This document shows positions 8,663 to 19,096 of a DNA stretch of 64,000 nt, piece after piece; within the stretch, counting starts at the first letter, position 1; each line of letters begins with the position of its first letter. The notes under the pieces are model-generated. The model was not told where the DNA came from and searched no databases. It saw nothing but the letters and a program-made list of their open reading frames with translations. The stretch covers positions 4,502,501-4,566,500 of the forward strand of contig NZ_CP043626.1 in NCBI RefSeq assembly GCF_008807415.1, in the 5' to 3' direction. The position numbers and the translations under genes were made by a program. This stretch comes from Pseudomonas denitrificans (nom. rej.) (lineage in GTDB: Bacteria; Pseudomonadota; Gammaproteobacteria; Pseudomonadales; Pseudomonadaceae).

Positions 8663-11388
8663 TTCTTCGCCTTACGCTTGCTGGCCGGCGCGCCGCCAGT
8701 GGCTCCCGCCTTGGGCGCAGCAGAGCCCTTGCGGTGCTTGGAGGACTTGGCGGACCGGGCTTTCTGTTTCGAAGGATTGCGCGGCTTGCCCGCAGCGGGG
8801 GCGCCCTTGCCTTTACCGGCCGCCGGCTTGTTGCCGCCAACCTTGGCCTCTTCGAGCAGCGCCTTCTTCACTTCGCGACTCTTGCGCACATCGGTATTGC
8901 CGAGCATTTCGTCGGCCTTGGCGAGCATTTCAGGGGCTACCGACGGCAGCGCCTGGACCACGCCGACCTTGCGCTTGCGCGGCTGCACGGCAACATCCGG
9001 CGCGAGGTACGGATCGTCCGCCACCGCACGCGGAGCCCGCGCCGGTTTGTCTTTCGCCGCCACAGCCTTGGGCGCCCGGCCCTTGGCCGCTTTACCCTTG
9101 GCGACCGGTTCGGCCTTCTCGCCACGCTTCTTGCGGCCGATGGGTGCGCTGAGCACGTTGTCGGAGAGTTCGAAGTCGATCTTGCGCTCGTCCAGGTCGA
9201 CGCGCGCGACGACTACCTCGACGGTATCGCCAAGACGGAAGCTGCGGCCGGTGCGCTCGCCACTCAGGCGATGATGCACGGCATCGAAGTGGTAGTAGTC
9301 GCCGGGCAGTGCAGTGACATGCACCAGGCCTTCCACATAGATGTCGCTCAGCTCGACGAAGATGCCGAAGCCAGTCACCGCAGTGATCACGCCGGGGAAG
9401 GTCTCGCCCACGCGCTCGCGCATGAACTCGCACTTCAGCCAGTTGGTGACGTCACGGGTCGCCTCGTCGGCGCGGCGCTCGGTCAACGAACACTGCTCGC
9501 CCAGCTGGGCCAAACGGGCTTCGTCGTAAGGATAGATGCGCGCTTTCGGCATGCTGGCAGCGCCAACGCGCTGCACGTGCTCGGATGCCGCCTTGGAGCG
9601 GATCAGGCCACGGATGGCGCGGTGGGTCAGCAGGTCCGGGTAACGGCGGATCGGCGAGGTGAAGTGGGTGTAGGCCTCGTAGTTCAGGCCGAAGTGGCCG
9701 GCATTCTCGGGGCTGTACACCGCCTGGCTCAGGGAGCGCAGCATCACGGTCTGGATCAGTTGCAGGTCCGGGCGGCCCTGGATGGACTCCAGCAGCTTCT
9801 GGTAGTCCGCCGGGGTCGGGTCGCCCTTGCCGCGATAGAGCGTCAGGCCCAGTTCGCCGAGGAACTGGCGCAGGTTGTTCAGCTTTTCCTGCGGCGGGCC
9901 GTCGTGGACGCGGTACAGCGCCGGGATGGCGTGCTTCTCGAGGAACTTGGCGGTGGCGACGTTGGCCGCCAGCATGCATTCCTCGATCAGCTTGTGCGCA
10001 TCGTTGCGCTGGGTCGGGCGGATTTCCGAGATCTTGCGGTCCGCGCCGAAGACGATGCGGGTTTCCTGGGTCTCGAAATCGATCGCGCCACGCACGTGAC
10101 GCGCGCCGACGAGGACCTTGTACAGGTCATAAAGGGTATTGAGGTGCGGCACCACCGCCGGCAGCTGTTCCTTCAGGCGCTGGCCTTCGGGGCTGTCCGG
10201 GGTTTCCAGGTACTGACTGACCTTGGTGTAGGTCAGGCGCGCATGGGAATGGATGACCGCCTCGTAGAACTGGTAGTCGGTCATCTTGCCGGCCTTGGAG
10301 AGATTCATCTCGCAGACCATGGCCAGACGATCGACCAGCGGATTCAGGGAGCACAGGCCGTTGGAAAGAATCTCCGGCAGCATCGGGATCACGCGCTCGG
10401 GGAAGTACACCGAGTTGCCGCGCTTGGCCGCCTCTTCATCCAGGGCCGAACCGACCTTCACATAATGAGAGACGTCGGCGATGGCGACGAACAGCTTCCA
10501 GCCGCCACCCTTGCGCTTCTCGGCGTAGACCGCGTCGTCGAAGTCGCGGGCGTCCTCGCCGTCGATGGTGACGAAAGGCAGGGCGCGCAGATCGACGCGC
10601 TTCTCCTTGTCCTTCTCCAGCACTTCGGGCTTGAGCTTGGCGGCTTCCTTCTCCACGGCCTCCGGCCAGGTGTGGGGAATGTCGTAGCTGCGCAGGGCGA
10701 CTTCGATTTCCATGCCCGGCGCCATGTAGTCGCCGAGCACTTCCACCACTTCGCCCTGGGCCTGGCGATGCACGCTCGGCCAGACGTCGATGCGCACCTG
10801 GACGAACTGATTGTGCTTGGCCTTGCCAGCCTTGCCCGGCGGGATCAGCACTTCCTGCTGGATCTTCGGGTTGTCCGCCACGACCGTGCCGATGCCGCTC
10901 TCGTCGAAATAGCGGCCAACGATGGTCTCGTGGGCGCGCTCGACCACTTCTACTATCGCGCCTTCGCGGCGACCACGGCGGTCGAAGCCCGACACGCGCG
11001 CCAGGGCGCGGTCGCCGTCGAACACCAGGCGCATCTGCGTCGGGCTGAGGAACAGGTCGTCGCTGCCGTCATCGGGGATCAGGAAGCCGAAGCCGTCGCG
11101 GTGGCCGGCGATACGGCCGAGGATCAGGTCGAGCTTGTCCACCGGCGCATAGGCGCCACGGCGGGTATAGATAAGCTGGCCGTCGCGCTCCATGGCGCGC
11201 AACCGGCGGCGCAGTGCTTCTTCGGGCTCTTCGCCGGAGAGGCCGAGTTCGTCCATCAGCTGGGACCGCGTCGCGGGGGCGCCGCGCTCGGCAAGGTGCG
11301 CCAGGATGAGTTCACGGCTGGGGATGGGGTTGTCGTATTTTTCCGCCTCGCGGGCGGCCTCGGGATCGAGGTTTTGCCAATCGGCCAT
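8659..11388 (-). CDS. rnr: ribonuclease R
   Basis: Processive 3'-5' exoribonuclease degrading structured RNA, including defective rRNA and mRNA. 909 residues, long for the family because of its tail. Order: winged-helix N-domain (about 20-85), two cold-shock OB domains (about 85-250), the RNB catalytic domain with IDGEDARDFDDAV at 275-287 (metal-binding aspartates), an S1 domain starting at VGETFPGVITAVTGFG, and a Lys/Ala-rich disordered tail of about 170 residues. First gene of an rnr-rlmB operon. This tail mediates ribosome or helicase contacts in other species; its composition here is typical of Pseudomonas. Confidence 0.97.
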   Translation of the reverse strand: MADWQNLDPEAAREAEKYDNPIPSRELILAHLAERGAPATRSQLMDELGLSGEEPEEALRRRLRAMERDGQLIYTRRGAYAPVDKLDLILGRIAGHRDGFGFLIPDDGSDDLFLSPTQMRLVFDGDRALARVSGFDRRGRREGAIVEVVERAHETIVGRYFDESGIGTVVADNPKIQQEVLIPPGKAGKAKHNQFVQVRIDVWPSVHRQAQGEVVEVLGDYMAPGMEIEVALRSYDIPHTWPEAVEKEAAKLKPEVLEKDKEKRVDLRALPFVTIDGEDARDFDDAVYAEKRKGGGWKLFVAIADVSHYVKVGSALDEEAAKRGNSVYFPERVIPMLPEILSNGLCSLNPLVDRLAMVCEMNLSKAGKMTDYQFYEAVIHSHARLTYTKVSQYLETPDSPEGQRLKEQLPAVVPHLNTLYDLYKVLVGARHVRGAIDFETQETRIVFGADRKISEIRPTQRNDAHKLIEECMLAANVATAKFLEKHAIPALYRVHDGPPQEKLNNLRQFLGELGLTLYRGKGDPTPADYQKLLESIQGRPDLQLIQTVMLRSLSQAVYSPENAGHFGLNYEAYTHFTSPIRRYPDLLTHRAIRGLIRSKAASEHVQRVGAASMPKARIYPYDEARLAQLGEQCSLTERRADEATRDVTNWLKCEFMRERVGETFPGVITAVTGFGIFVELSDIYVEGLVHVTALPGDYYHFDAVHHRLSGERTGRSFRLGDTVEVVVARVDLDERKIDFELSDNVLSAPIGRKKRGEKAEPVAKGKAAKGRAPKAVAAKDKPARAPRAVADDPYLAPDVAVQPRKRKVGVVQALPSVAPEMLAKADEMLGNTDVRKSREVKKALLEEAKVGGNKPAAGKGKGAPAAGKPRNPSKQKARSAKSSKHRKGSAAPKAGATGGAPASKRKAKK

Positions 11389-11501
11389 TAAAGTGCGGTC
11401 ACCTTATATATAGGGATATGGATCGCCATGTGCTTATTGAAGCGCGAAACCCGCCCGTCGGTCAGCTTCGGGCAAGAATAAATTTTTTATCGCATCAGGG
11501 G

Positions 11502-11530
11502 TTTACAAGCGAAAACGCTCTCCGTATAGT
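11502..11530 (+). promoter_or_regulatory. sigma-70 promoter of the tRNA-Leu pair
   Basis: TTTACA (11502-11507), a 17-base spacer and TATAGT (11525-11530), followed by the GC-rich stretch TCGCGCCC typical of stringently controlled stable-RNA promoters. No comparable promoter is seen before the second tRNA, so both genes are probably one transcript. The rest of 11389-11501 holds no gene I can see; it must include the rnr promoter on the minus strand (a TATATATA stretch lies near 11405-11415). Confidence 0.75.
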
Positions 11531-11569
11531 TCGCGCCCACAGCGTCAGACAGATGTTGTAACACGGAAA

Positions 11570-11585
11570 CGATGAGTAATCATCG
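11570..11585 (+). other. GNRA-loop hairpin before tRNA-Leu copy 1
   Basis: CGATGA-GTAA-TCATCG, a perfect 6-bp stem closed by a GTAA (GNRA) tetraloop, ending eight bases before the tRNA 5' end. The same stem with loop GCGA recurs before copy 2. It is likely a leader element for processing or a remnant of the duplication. Confidence 0.6.
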
Positions 11586-11593
11586 ACTCCAGT

Positions 11594-11680
11594 GCCCAGG
11601 TGGCGGAATTGGTAGACGCACTAGGTTCAGGTCCTAGCGGTGGCAACACCGTGGAAGTTCGAGTCTTCTCCTGGGCACCA
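11594..11680 (+). tRNA. tRNA-Leu (anticodon CAG), copy 1
   Basis: 87 bases including an encoded CCA. The acceptor stem is GCCCAGG/CCTGGGC with discriminator A. The anticodon arm CTAGG-TTCAGGT-CCTAG gives anticodon CAG, reading CUG, the dominant leucine codon in this high-GC genome. It has the long variable arm of a class II tRNA (GGTGGCAACACC region) and a T-arm with TTCGAGT. P. aeruginosa also carries a tRNA-Leu pair next to rnr. Confidence 0.97.
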
Positions 11681-11690
11681 CTTATTCAAG

Positions 11691-11781
11691 GATAAAGTCA
11701 GTCTCTGACAGGCTTTATCAGGCGGGTTCGGAACCCTGATAACCGAACAATAGACCGTCAGATGCAACCAAGGGTTGCATC
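11691..11781 (+). other. structured spacer between the two tRNA-Leu genes
   Basis: The 146-base spacer contains three successive potential hairpins. One has outer arms GATAAAG/CTTTATC with an inner GTCAG-TCT-CTGAC stem. The second pairs ATCAG/CTGAT with inner GGTT/AACC. The third is GATGCAACC-AAG-GGTTGCATC at 11761-11781, a perfect 9-bp stem. None is followed by a T run, so they look like RNA processing or folding elements and not terminators. Confidence 0.5.
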
Positions 11782-11790
11782 ACCGCAAGA

Positions 11791-11806
11791 CGATGAGCGA
11801 TCATCG
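11791..11806 (+). other. GNRA-loop hairpin before tRNA-Leu copy 2
   Basis: CGATGA-GCGA-TCATCG: the same 6-bp stem as at 11570-11585 but with a different GNRA loop, ending 20 bases before the second tRNA. A second small stem (CATGC/GCATG) lies between it and the tRNA. Confidence 0.6.
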
Positions 11807-11826
11807 CACCCCATGCTGAAAAGCAT

Positions 11827-11913
11827 GCCCAGGTGGCGGAATTGGTAGACGCACTAGGTTCAGGTCCTAGCGGTGGCAACACCGTGGAAGTTCGAGTCTT
11901 CTCCTGGGCACCA
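11827..11913 (+). tRNA. tRNA-Leu (anticodon CAG), copy 2
   Basis: Identical in all 87 bases to copy 1 at 11594-11680, including the encoded CCA. The identity while the spacer has diverged suggests gene conversion or a recent duplication kept by selection for leucine CUG decoding. A strong terminator follows 11 bases downstream. Confidence 0.97.
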
Positions 11914-11923
11914 TCTTCAAACG

Positions 11924-11951
11924 AAAAAGCCGAGCATAGCTCGGCTTTTTT
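11924..11951. terminator. bidirectional intrinsic terminator after the tRNA pair
   Basis: AAAAAGCCGAGC-AT-AGCTCGGCTTTTT plus further Ts: symmetric A/T flanks and a 7-bp GC-rich stem, so it should stop the tRNA transcript on the plus strand and the chemoreceptor transcript on the minus strand. Confidence 0.9.
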
Positions 11952-11972
11952 GTTTTCGGCTTTCCGTCTTTT

Positions 11973-12002
11973 ACCTCGCCAGGCGCGAACGCCCGGCGAG
12001 GT
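11973..12002 (-). terminator. hairpin downstream of the chemoreceptor gene
   Basis: ACCTCGCC with AGGCG, then loop CGAA (TTCG on the minus strand), then the complementary arms: about 13 bp with one wobble pair. It lies ten bases past the chemoreceptor stop. Not followed by Ts on the minus strand; the stronger terminator at 11924-11951 comes next. Confidence 0.5.
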
Positions 12003-12011
12003 CTACCAACC

Positions 12012-13946
12012 TCAAGCCTTGAACTGCCCCAGACTGGCGCGCAGCTGACCGGCCAAGCCATCGAGCACCCGCCCGCTGCTGGCCGTCGCACTCACCGCTT
12101 CCGCCGCGCGACTCGCCTCGGCATGGATCACCTCGACCCGCCCACGCACCGCCGCGGCGCCGGCCGCCTGCTGTTGCGCCGAATGAGTCGCCGCCTCGAT
12201 GGCGCCGTGCACCTCCTCCACCGCGCTCTGCACTTCGCGCTGCAGGCGCTCGCTGTCCTGCAGCGCAGCCAAACCCTGCACCGCCTGCTCGCGAGCCTGC
12301 CCGATAGCGGATACCGCCTCGCGCGCACCCTCCTGCAACGCCCCGATGTGCGACTGGATATCACCCGTGGATTGCTGGGTCTTGCTGGCCAATGCACGCA
12401 CCTCGTCCGCCACCACGGCGAACCCGCGCCCACTCTCGCCAGCACGCGCCGCCTCGATGGCCGCGTTCAACGCCAAAAGATTCGTCTGCTCGGCGATGCC
12501 ATGGATTACCGAGAGCACCACTTCGATCTGCTCGCTCTGCCGCGCCAGGCGCTCGATCACGCCGGCGCCATTCTGCACGCGGGATTCCAGGGTTTCGATC
12601 AGGCCACCCACCTTGCGAGCGATGGCCGCATTGTCCTGCGCCGCCTTGCGGATCTCGCCGATCCGCGCCAACGCCGCCTGCATGGAGCGGCTCTCCATTT
12701 CCGCCTCCGCCGCCATGCCCGAGAGCGCCTCCAGGCTACCGGCCACCTCATTGCGCTGCCGGTCCGCCGCCGCTTCGGCACTGGCGCTGCGACTGGCCAG
12801 CGCGGCGATTTCACTGCCGGTCTGCTGCGCCACCTGCCCCGCCTCACGCACGATGGGCTGGAGCTTATCGACGAAGCGGTTCACCGCCGTCGCCATCTCA
12901 CCCAGCTCGTCACGACTATCCAGGCGCACGCGCCGAGTCAGGTCACCCTCCCCGGCCGCCAGGTCATTCAGCGCATCGATCAGCAAGCGCAGGCGATTCA
13001 CCACACGCCGACCGAGCACGACAGCCAGGCAGAGCAATACACCAAGCCCTACCAGCAGCAGCCCCATGCCGATACGCCAGCGCAGCGTTCCCGCCGCCTC
13101 TTCGATGGAAGCCTTCGCCCCCTGACTCATGCCGTCCGCCGCCTGCTTCGCCGATTGCAGACGCGCGGTAAGCGCCCTGGTGCTGTCCGCCGCAGCGCCT
13201 GCAAGGCTGTCGCCCACGAGCTGATCGCCACTGGCGACCAGGGCGGAGAAGCGCTGGTCCAGTGCGGCGATCTGCTTCTCGATGGCATCAGTGGAAACGC
13301 CCAGACGCACCGTACCGATGACCACGCCATTGGGACTGATCGGCGCCTCGACGAGAAACACCGAGCTGTCGTGGCTTGCCGCCCCCAGCACCTTGTCCAG
13401 GGCGCGCTCGCCCTTGCCCTTCTCCAGCAGCGCCTGCACCCGCACATCCTCTCGATTGAGGTAGCGGGTCAGGTGCTGGCCCTGCGGATCGTCGTAGACC
13501 ACAAAGAGCACATTGGGGTTGGCCTGGGCGCGCCGGGCATAGTCGGAGAGCACCGGCACGTCGTTGTCCCACATGGCCTTGGGCGCCACGGCGGCGAGCA
13601 GCTGCGCCAATTCCGTGGCGGACTGGCGCAGGTTCTGCTCCAGCCCCTCACGCAACTGGCCCTGCTCTTCCTCCAGCCGCGCAGAGAGCGCAGAGCCCAG
13701 ACGCTCGCGAGTGCGCGCGGAAAGATCGTTCAGCCCGGAAGTCACTTCCTTGCCGGCCTGCTCCAGCTCGCCGGCCAGGCGTTGCGATTCGTTACCCAGG
13801 TGCGCCCCCAGGTCGCTGACCAGACCATCGACGGTGCTACGGGTAAGCCAGAGGGCAATCGCCAGCTGCACCAGCAGCGCGACTCCCAGGGCGATGAAAG
13901 CGGGGCGCAGCAAGCGACTGCGCAATAAAGACAGGACGGCGGACAC
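12012..13946 (-). CDS. methyl-accepting chemotaxis protein
   Basis: Transmembrane chemoreceptor signalling to CheA/CheW. The start chosen is GTG at 13946 because GGAGGA lies eight bases upstream; this gives 644 residues. A longer in-frame ATG at 13994 lacks such a site. TM1 is about residues 15-35, followed by a periplasmic region of about 255 residues with a Cache-like segment ([18 protein letters not shown]... [11 protein letters not shown]). TM2 is about 292-312, then HAMP ([17 protein letters not shown]) and the signalling hairpin with [20 protein letters not shown] and [13 protein letters not shown]. No C-terminal CheR-docking pentapeptide is seen. The ligand is unknown. It sits between the tRNA pair and purA, interrupting an otherwise conserved gene order. 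Confidence 0.93.
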   Translation of the reverse strand: MSAVLSLLRSRLLRPAFIALGVALLVQLAIALWLTRSTVDGLVSDLGAHLGNESQRLAGELEQAGKEVTSGLNDLSARTRERLGSALSARLEEEQGQLREGLEQNLRQSATELAQLLAAVAPKAMWDNDVPVLSDYARRAQANPNVLFVVYDDPQGQHLTRYLNREDVRVQALLEKGKGERALDKVLGAASHDSSVFLVEAPISPNGVVIGTVRLGVSTDAIEKQIAALDQRFSALVASGDQLVGDSLAGAAADSTRALTARLQSAKQAADGMSQGAKASIEEAAGTLRWRIGMGLLLVGLGVLLCLAVVLGRRVVNRLRLLIDALNDLAAGEGDLTRRVRLDSRDELGEMATAVNRFVDKLQPIVREAGQVAQQTGSEIAALASRSASAEAAADRQRNEVAGSLEALSGMAAEAEMESRSMQAALARIGEIRKAAQDNAAIARKVGGLIETLESRVQNGAGVIERLARQSEQIEVVLSVIHGIAEQTNLLALNAAIEAARAGESGRGFAVVADEVRALASKTQQSTGDIQSHIGALQEGAREAVSAIGQAREQAVQGLAALQDSERLQREVQSAVEEVHGAIEAATHSAQQQAAGAAAVRGRVEVIHAEASRAAEAVSATASSGRVLDGLAGQLRASLGQFKA

Positions 13947-14048
13947 GGCGGGCTTCCTCCGGACGTAACGGATGTCTGGCGCGAAAGGCGCCAATCCGTT
14001 TCACCAGCAAAGCGCGTGCCGCTGCGAAAAACCAAACCTCGGAAACGA

Positions 14049-14074
14049 CAACGGGCCGCATGAGCGGCCCGTTG
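14049..14074 (-). terminator. hairpin downstream of purA
   Basis: CAACGGGCCGC and its perfect complement form an 11-bp stem with a 4-base loop, 17 bases beyond the purA stop. The minus strand continues TCGTTTCC, a weak T tract. Likely ends the yjeT-hisZ-purA transcript. Confidence 0.6.
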
Positions 14075-14091
14075 CAGTGTGCAGCTGAGGA

Positions 14092-15453
<1,362 letters not shown>

Positions 15454-16632
15454 TCAGAGCGCAGCCACCTGCCAATTGCCATCGCGAGCCAGCAATTGCT
15501 GGTCGCAGCCCGCTTCGGAAGCCGAAGCCGCATCCTGCCCGGGCAGCGCCTGTACGACGCGCACGCCCTGACGGCGCAACTGCTGCACCGCCTGCCACAA
15601 GCCAGCCCCATCGGCCGGCGCCCAGACTCCGGTGCGCGGCTCGTCGAGCTGGGCGCGGCCGAGAGTGACCAGGGTCTTGAGGTCGGTAGAGAAACCGGTG
15701 GCCGGACGCGCACGGCCGAAATCGGCGCCAATGTCGTCGTAACGGCCGCCCTGGGCGATGGACTCGCCAACCCCAGGCACGAACGCAGCAAACACCACGC
15801 CCGTGTGATAGTGATAGCCACGCAGCTCGCCGAGGTCGAAGTACAACGGCAGTTGCGGGAAGCGCGCCGCCAGCGAGTCGGCGATGGCGGTGAGATCAGC
15901 CAGCGCCGCCTGGACGTTGGCCGGAGCACCAGCGAGCACTTCGCGCGCCTGTTCCAGCACCTCACGATTGCCGCACAGCTCGGCGAGCGCACGAAGCATG
16001 CCGGCGAGCTCGCTCGGCAGGCCTTCGGTCAGCGCCGCGACTTCGTCCACGGCCTTGCGCTGCAGGGCGTCGAACAGCAGCTGCTCGACTTCGCCAGACA
16101 GCCCGGCAGCCTGGGCCAGGCCGCGGTAGATGCCGACATGGCCGAGATCCATGTGCACGTCCGGCACCTGGGCCATCTCGAGCATGTCGAGCAGCAGACT
16201 GATGACTTCGACGTCGCCGGCCGAGCCGGTGTTGCCATAAAGCTCGGCGCCCAGCTGGATCGGGCTGCGCGAAGTGGCCAGCGCACGCGGACGGGCATGC
16301 AGCACGCTGCCGGCGTAGCACAGCCGGTTCGGGCCCTCGCGACGCAGACTATGGGCGTCCATGCGCGCCACTTGCGGCGTGATGTCCGCACGGAAGCCCA
16401 TCAGGCGGCCGGAAGCCGGATCGGTGACCTTGAAGGTACGCAGGTCCAGATCCTGACCGGCACCGGTCAGCAGGGATTCCAGGTATTCGATATGCGGAGT
16501 GACGACGAACTCGTAACCCCAGCGCTGGAACAGGTCCAGCACCTGACGGCGGGCTGCTTCAACGCGGGCCGCCTCCGGTGGCAGCACTTCTTCGATTCCA
16601 TCTGGCAGCAGCCAGCGGTCTACCGTTGCCAT
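15454..16632 (-). CDS. hisZ: ATP phosphoribosyltransferase regulatory subunit
   Basis: HisRS-like paralogue without tRNA charging activity; with the short HisG it forms the first enzyme of histidine biosynthesis. 392 residues from [19 protein letters not shown]. The start at 16632 has AGGAGAGAGG upstream. It keeps the class II synthetase motif-2 region ([17 protein letters not shown]) and [14 protein letters not shown], but has no C-terminal anticodon-binding domain, which separates it from HisS. Between yjeT and purA, its usual Pseudomonas position. Confidence 0.93.
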   Translation of the reverse strand: MATVDRWLLPDGIEEVLPPEAARVEAARRQVLDLFQRWGYEFVVTPHIEYLESLLTGAGQDLDLRTFKVTDPASGRLMGFRADITPQVARMDAHSLRREGPNRLCYAGSVLHARPRALATSRSPIQLGAELYGNTGSAGDVEVISLLLDMLEMAQVPDVHMDLGHVGIYRGLAQAAGLSGEVEQLLFDALQRKAVDEVAALTEGLPSELAGMLRALAELCGNREVLEQAREVLAGAPANVQAALADLTAIADSLAARFPQLPLYFDLGELRGYHYHTGVVFAAFVPGVGESIAQGGRYDDIGADFGRARPATGFSTDLKTLVTLGRAQLDEPRTGVWAPADGAGLWQAVQQLRRQGVRVVQALPGQDAASASEAGCDQQLLARDGNWQVAAL

Positions 16633-16666
16633 GTCGCCTCTCTCCTTTTTTAGGCCGGGCGGCACT

Positions 16667-16852
16667 TCAATGAATGCAGTAAAGAAGGACGGTACCGAGC
16701 AGCATGCTGCCCAGCCCGATGAGTCTCAGACTGCGGTCGCCAAGGCGCCCGAGCCCGCTCACGGCGTCGCGCCAACCACGCGGATACAGGAATGGAAGGA
16801 TGCCTTCCAGCACCAGCAACAGACAGAACGCCTTGCCGAATTCCTGCCACAT
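16667..16852 (-). CDS. DUF2065 (YjeT) small membrane protein
   Basis: 61 residues with two hydrophobic segments: [18 protein letters not shown] and [20 protein letters not shown], joined by a polar loop [16 protein letters not shown]. Matches the DUF2065/YjeT family, found between hflC and purA in E. coli and Pseudomonas. Function unknown. Probably first gene of a yjeT-hisZ-purA transcript, as a terminator precedes it. Confidence 0.85.
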   Translation of the reverse strand: MWQEFGKAFCLLLVLEGILPFLYPRGWRDAVSGLGRLGDRSLRLIGLGSMLLGTVLLYCIH

Positions 16853-16880
16853 GGCTCTCGTACATCATTCTCGCGGACGC

Positions 16881-16903
16881 AAAAAAGCCGGGATTTCCCG
16901 GCT
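16881..16903 (-). terminator. intrinsic terminator of the hfq-hflX-hflK-hflC transcript
   Basis: AGCCGGGA/TCCCGGCT, an 8-bp stem with a 2-base loop, followed on the minus strand by six Ts. It lies between hflC and the YjeT-like gene. Confidence 0.85.
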
Positions 16904-16923
16904 GACCCATGATAACACGATTT

Positions 16924-16951
16924 CTCCGGCGGGCGCTGCCGCCCGCCGGAG
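16924..16951 (-). other. 12-bp GC hairpin immediately after hflC
   Basis: CTCCGGCGGGCG pairs perfectly with its complement around a CTGC loop (GCAG on the minus strand), eight bases past the hflC stop and 20 bases before the true terminator. It lacks a T tract and probably protects the 3' end or supports termination. Confidence 0.55.
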
Positions 16952-16959
16952 ACTTTGAC

Positions 16960-17829
16960 TCAGGGTTTAGCTTTTTCGAGGTAGCGGAAGAACTCGTTGC
17001 TCGGATCGAGCACCAGCACGTCCTTCTTGTCGGCAAAGCTCTCGCGGTAAGCCTTGAGGCTACGAGTGAAGGCGTAGAACTCCGGATCGGCAGTGTAGGC
17101 CTTGGCGTAGATCGCCGCCGCCTTCGCATCGCCATCACCGCGAGTCTCTTCCGACTCACGATAAGCCTCGGCCAGCAGTACGCGACGCTGACGATCGGCA
17201 TCCGCACGGATACCTTCGGCCAGCTCACGACCCTTGGCGCGGTGCTCGCGCGCTTCCCGCTCACGCTCGGTGCTCATGCGCTCGAACACGCTGCGGTTCA
17301 CTTCCTTGGGCAGGTCGATGGCCTTGACGCGAACGTCGACCACCTCGATACCCAGCTCCTTCTGCGCCATGCGGTTCAGCGAGGCAGTGATATCGCCCAT
17401 CAGCGCATCACGCTCACCCGATACCACTTCGTGCAGGGTGCGCTTGCCGAACTGGTCGCGCAGACCGGCTTCCAGACGACGGGACAGACGCTCGTCGGCA
17501 ATCTGCTTCATACCCGAAGTCGCGGTGTAGAAGCGCTCGGCATCAGAGACGCGCCACTTGGCGTAGGCGTCGACCATCACCGCTTTCTTCTCCAGCGTCA
17601 GGAAGCGCTGGGTCGGCGAATCCAGGGTCAGCAGGCGGCCATCGAACTTGCGCACCGTGTTGACGTACGGAATCTTGAAGTGCAGGCCGGGCTTCACGTC
17701 CGGCTCGACCACGCGACCGAAGCGCAGCATGACGGCGCGTTCGGTCTGCTGCACCACGTAGACGCTGCTCCAGACGGCAACAGCAACCACCACACCCGCG
17801 ATGAGGGCGATCAGGGACTTGTTACTCAT
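16960..17829 (-). CDS. hflC: protease modulator HflC
   Basis: SPFH/band-7 inner-membrane protein; with HflK it builds the cage around FtsH that modulates membrane protein turnover. 289 residues. A single N-terminal TM helix (about 5-24) is followed by VYVVQQTERAVMLRFGRVVE and the SPFH core, then a long helical coil (FERMSTEREREAREHRAKGR), and DPEFYAFTRSLKAYRESF near the C-terminus. Its start overlaps the hflK stop by one base (TGATG). Confidence 0.96.
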   Translation of the reverse strand: MSNKSLIALIAGVVVAVAVWSSVYVVQQTERAVMLRFGRVVEPDVKPGLHFKIPYVNTVRKFDGRLLTLDSPTQRFLTLEKKAVMVDAYAKWRVSDAERFYTATSGMKQIADERLSRRLEAGLRDQFGKRTLHEVVSGERDALMGDITASLNRMAQKELGIEVVDVRVKAIDLPKEVNRSVFERMSTEREREAREHRAKGRELAEGIRADADRQRRVLLAEAYRESEETRGDGDAKAAAIYAKAYTADPEFYAFTRSLKAYRESFADKKDVLVLDPSNEFFRYLEKAKP

Positions 17830-19001
17830 CAGCGGCTCTCCCGGGTACGCGTGTCACGCTGCTGCAGGTCGTTGGCGACCCGCGAACCGATGTCCGGCGT
17901 GCTGCTGCTCGCACTCGGCGTGCTGCTCGGAGTTGCCGAACCGCGGCCATCCATCATCTTGTCCAGCGGCAGGTAGATCAGGTTGTTCTGACCCTGCTGG
18001 CCGGTCACCAGGACCTTGCTGGTCTGGCTCAGGACGTCTTGCATGGTGTCCAGGTACAGGCGCTGACGGGTCACGTCCGGCGCCTTGTGGTACTCACCGG
18101 CCAGCTTGGCGAAGCGATCAGCCTCACCCTGGGCGCGGGAGACCACTTCATCGCGGTAGCCGTTGGCTTCCTCGATGATGCGCTGGGCCTGACCACGGGC
18201 TTCGGGCACCACGCCGTTGGCGTAGGCTTCGGCCTGGTTCTTCTCGCGCTGCTCGTCCTCGCGGGCACGGATCACGTCGTCGAACGCTTCCTGTACTTCA
18301 CGCGGCGCGGCGGCGCTCTGAATGTTCACCTGGGTCACCGTGATACCGGTCTTGTAGGTATCGAGGAAACGCTGCAGGCGATCACGCACCTCGGTGGCCA
18401 TCTGTTCACGGCCCTCGGTGAGGATCTTGTCCATGGTGGTGGAGCCGGCCACGTGGCGCAGGGCGCTTTCGGTGGCGTGCTGCAGGCTCACTTCCGGCTG
18501 GTCGACGTTGAGCACGAAGTCCTTCAGGTTGCTGACCTTGTACTGCACGGTCAGCGGAACCTCGACGATGTTCTCGTCCTCGGTGAGCATCTGACCCTGC
18601 TTGCTGTAGGCACGCTCGCGGGTGACGTTCTCCTGGAACTTCTTGTCGATCGGCGGGAAGTAGATATTCAGGCCGGGGCCCACCGTCTCGTGGTACTGGC
18701 CGAAGCGCAGGATCACTGCCTGCTCCTGCTCATCCACCACGTAGATGGCGTTGTACAGCCACAGCACGGCGAGGATTGCCAGGCCGATACCGAACAGACC
18801 GAGGCTACCGCCCCGACCACTGCCGCCACCGCCCGAACCACTGCCGCGCTTGGGTTTGCCGAAAATTCCGTTCAGGCTGTCTTGCAGCTTGCGGAAGGCC
18901 TCATCCAGATCAGGCGGGCCCTGGCGACCACCACCACGGCGTCCACCCCAGGGGTCCTGGTCGTTCTTGTTCGAGTTGTCACCCGGCTCATTCCAAGCCA
19001 T
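17829..19001 (-). CDS. hflK: FtsH protease activity modulator HflK
   Basis: Partner of HflC in the FtsH-associated membrane complex. 390 residues from MAWNEPGDNSN at 19001. A Gly/Arg-rich cytoplasmic N-tail (DPWGGRRGGGRQGPPDLDEA) precedes one TM helix (about 78-97) and the SPFH domain beginning YVVDEQEQAVILRFGQY. The coiled-coil region contains REDEQREKNQAEAYANGVVP. The C-tail is Ser/Pro-rich. Confidence 0.96.
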   Translation of the reverse strand: MAWNEPGDNSNKNDQDPWGGRRGGGRQGPPDLDEAFRKLQDSLNGIFGKPKRGSGSGGGGSGRGGSLGLFGIGLAILAVLWLYNAIYVVDEQEQAVILRFGQYHETVGPGLNIYFPPIDKKFQENVTRERAYSKQGQMLTEDENIVEVPLTVQYKVSNLKDFVLNVDQPEVSLQHATESALRHVAGSTTMDKILTEGREQMATEVRDRLQRFLDTYKTGITVTQVNIQSAAAPREVQEAFDDVIRAREDEQREKNQAEAYANGVVPEARGQAQRIIEEANGYRDEVVSRAQGEADRFAKLAGEYHKAPDVTRQRLYLDTMQDVLSQTSKVLVTGQQGQNNLIYLPLDKMMDGRGSATPSSTPSASSSTPDIGSRVANDLQQRDTRTRESR

Positions 19002-19096
19002 AGCGCTCTCCATCTGATAACGCGAAAACGCGCCTACGGCGCGCCCACCTATGCTACCGAATGCCCCTTACACTGCCAAAAACAGTGTGCCGGGCT

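Noticed and set aside
8734..11391. Very long plus-strand open frame opposite rnr
   Set aside because: It mirrors the RNase R gene and translates to low-complexity His/Gln/Val/Asp-rich sequence, as expected for the antisense of a high-GC gene; no domain is visible.
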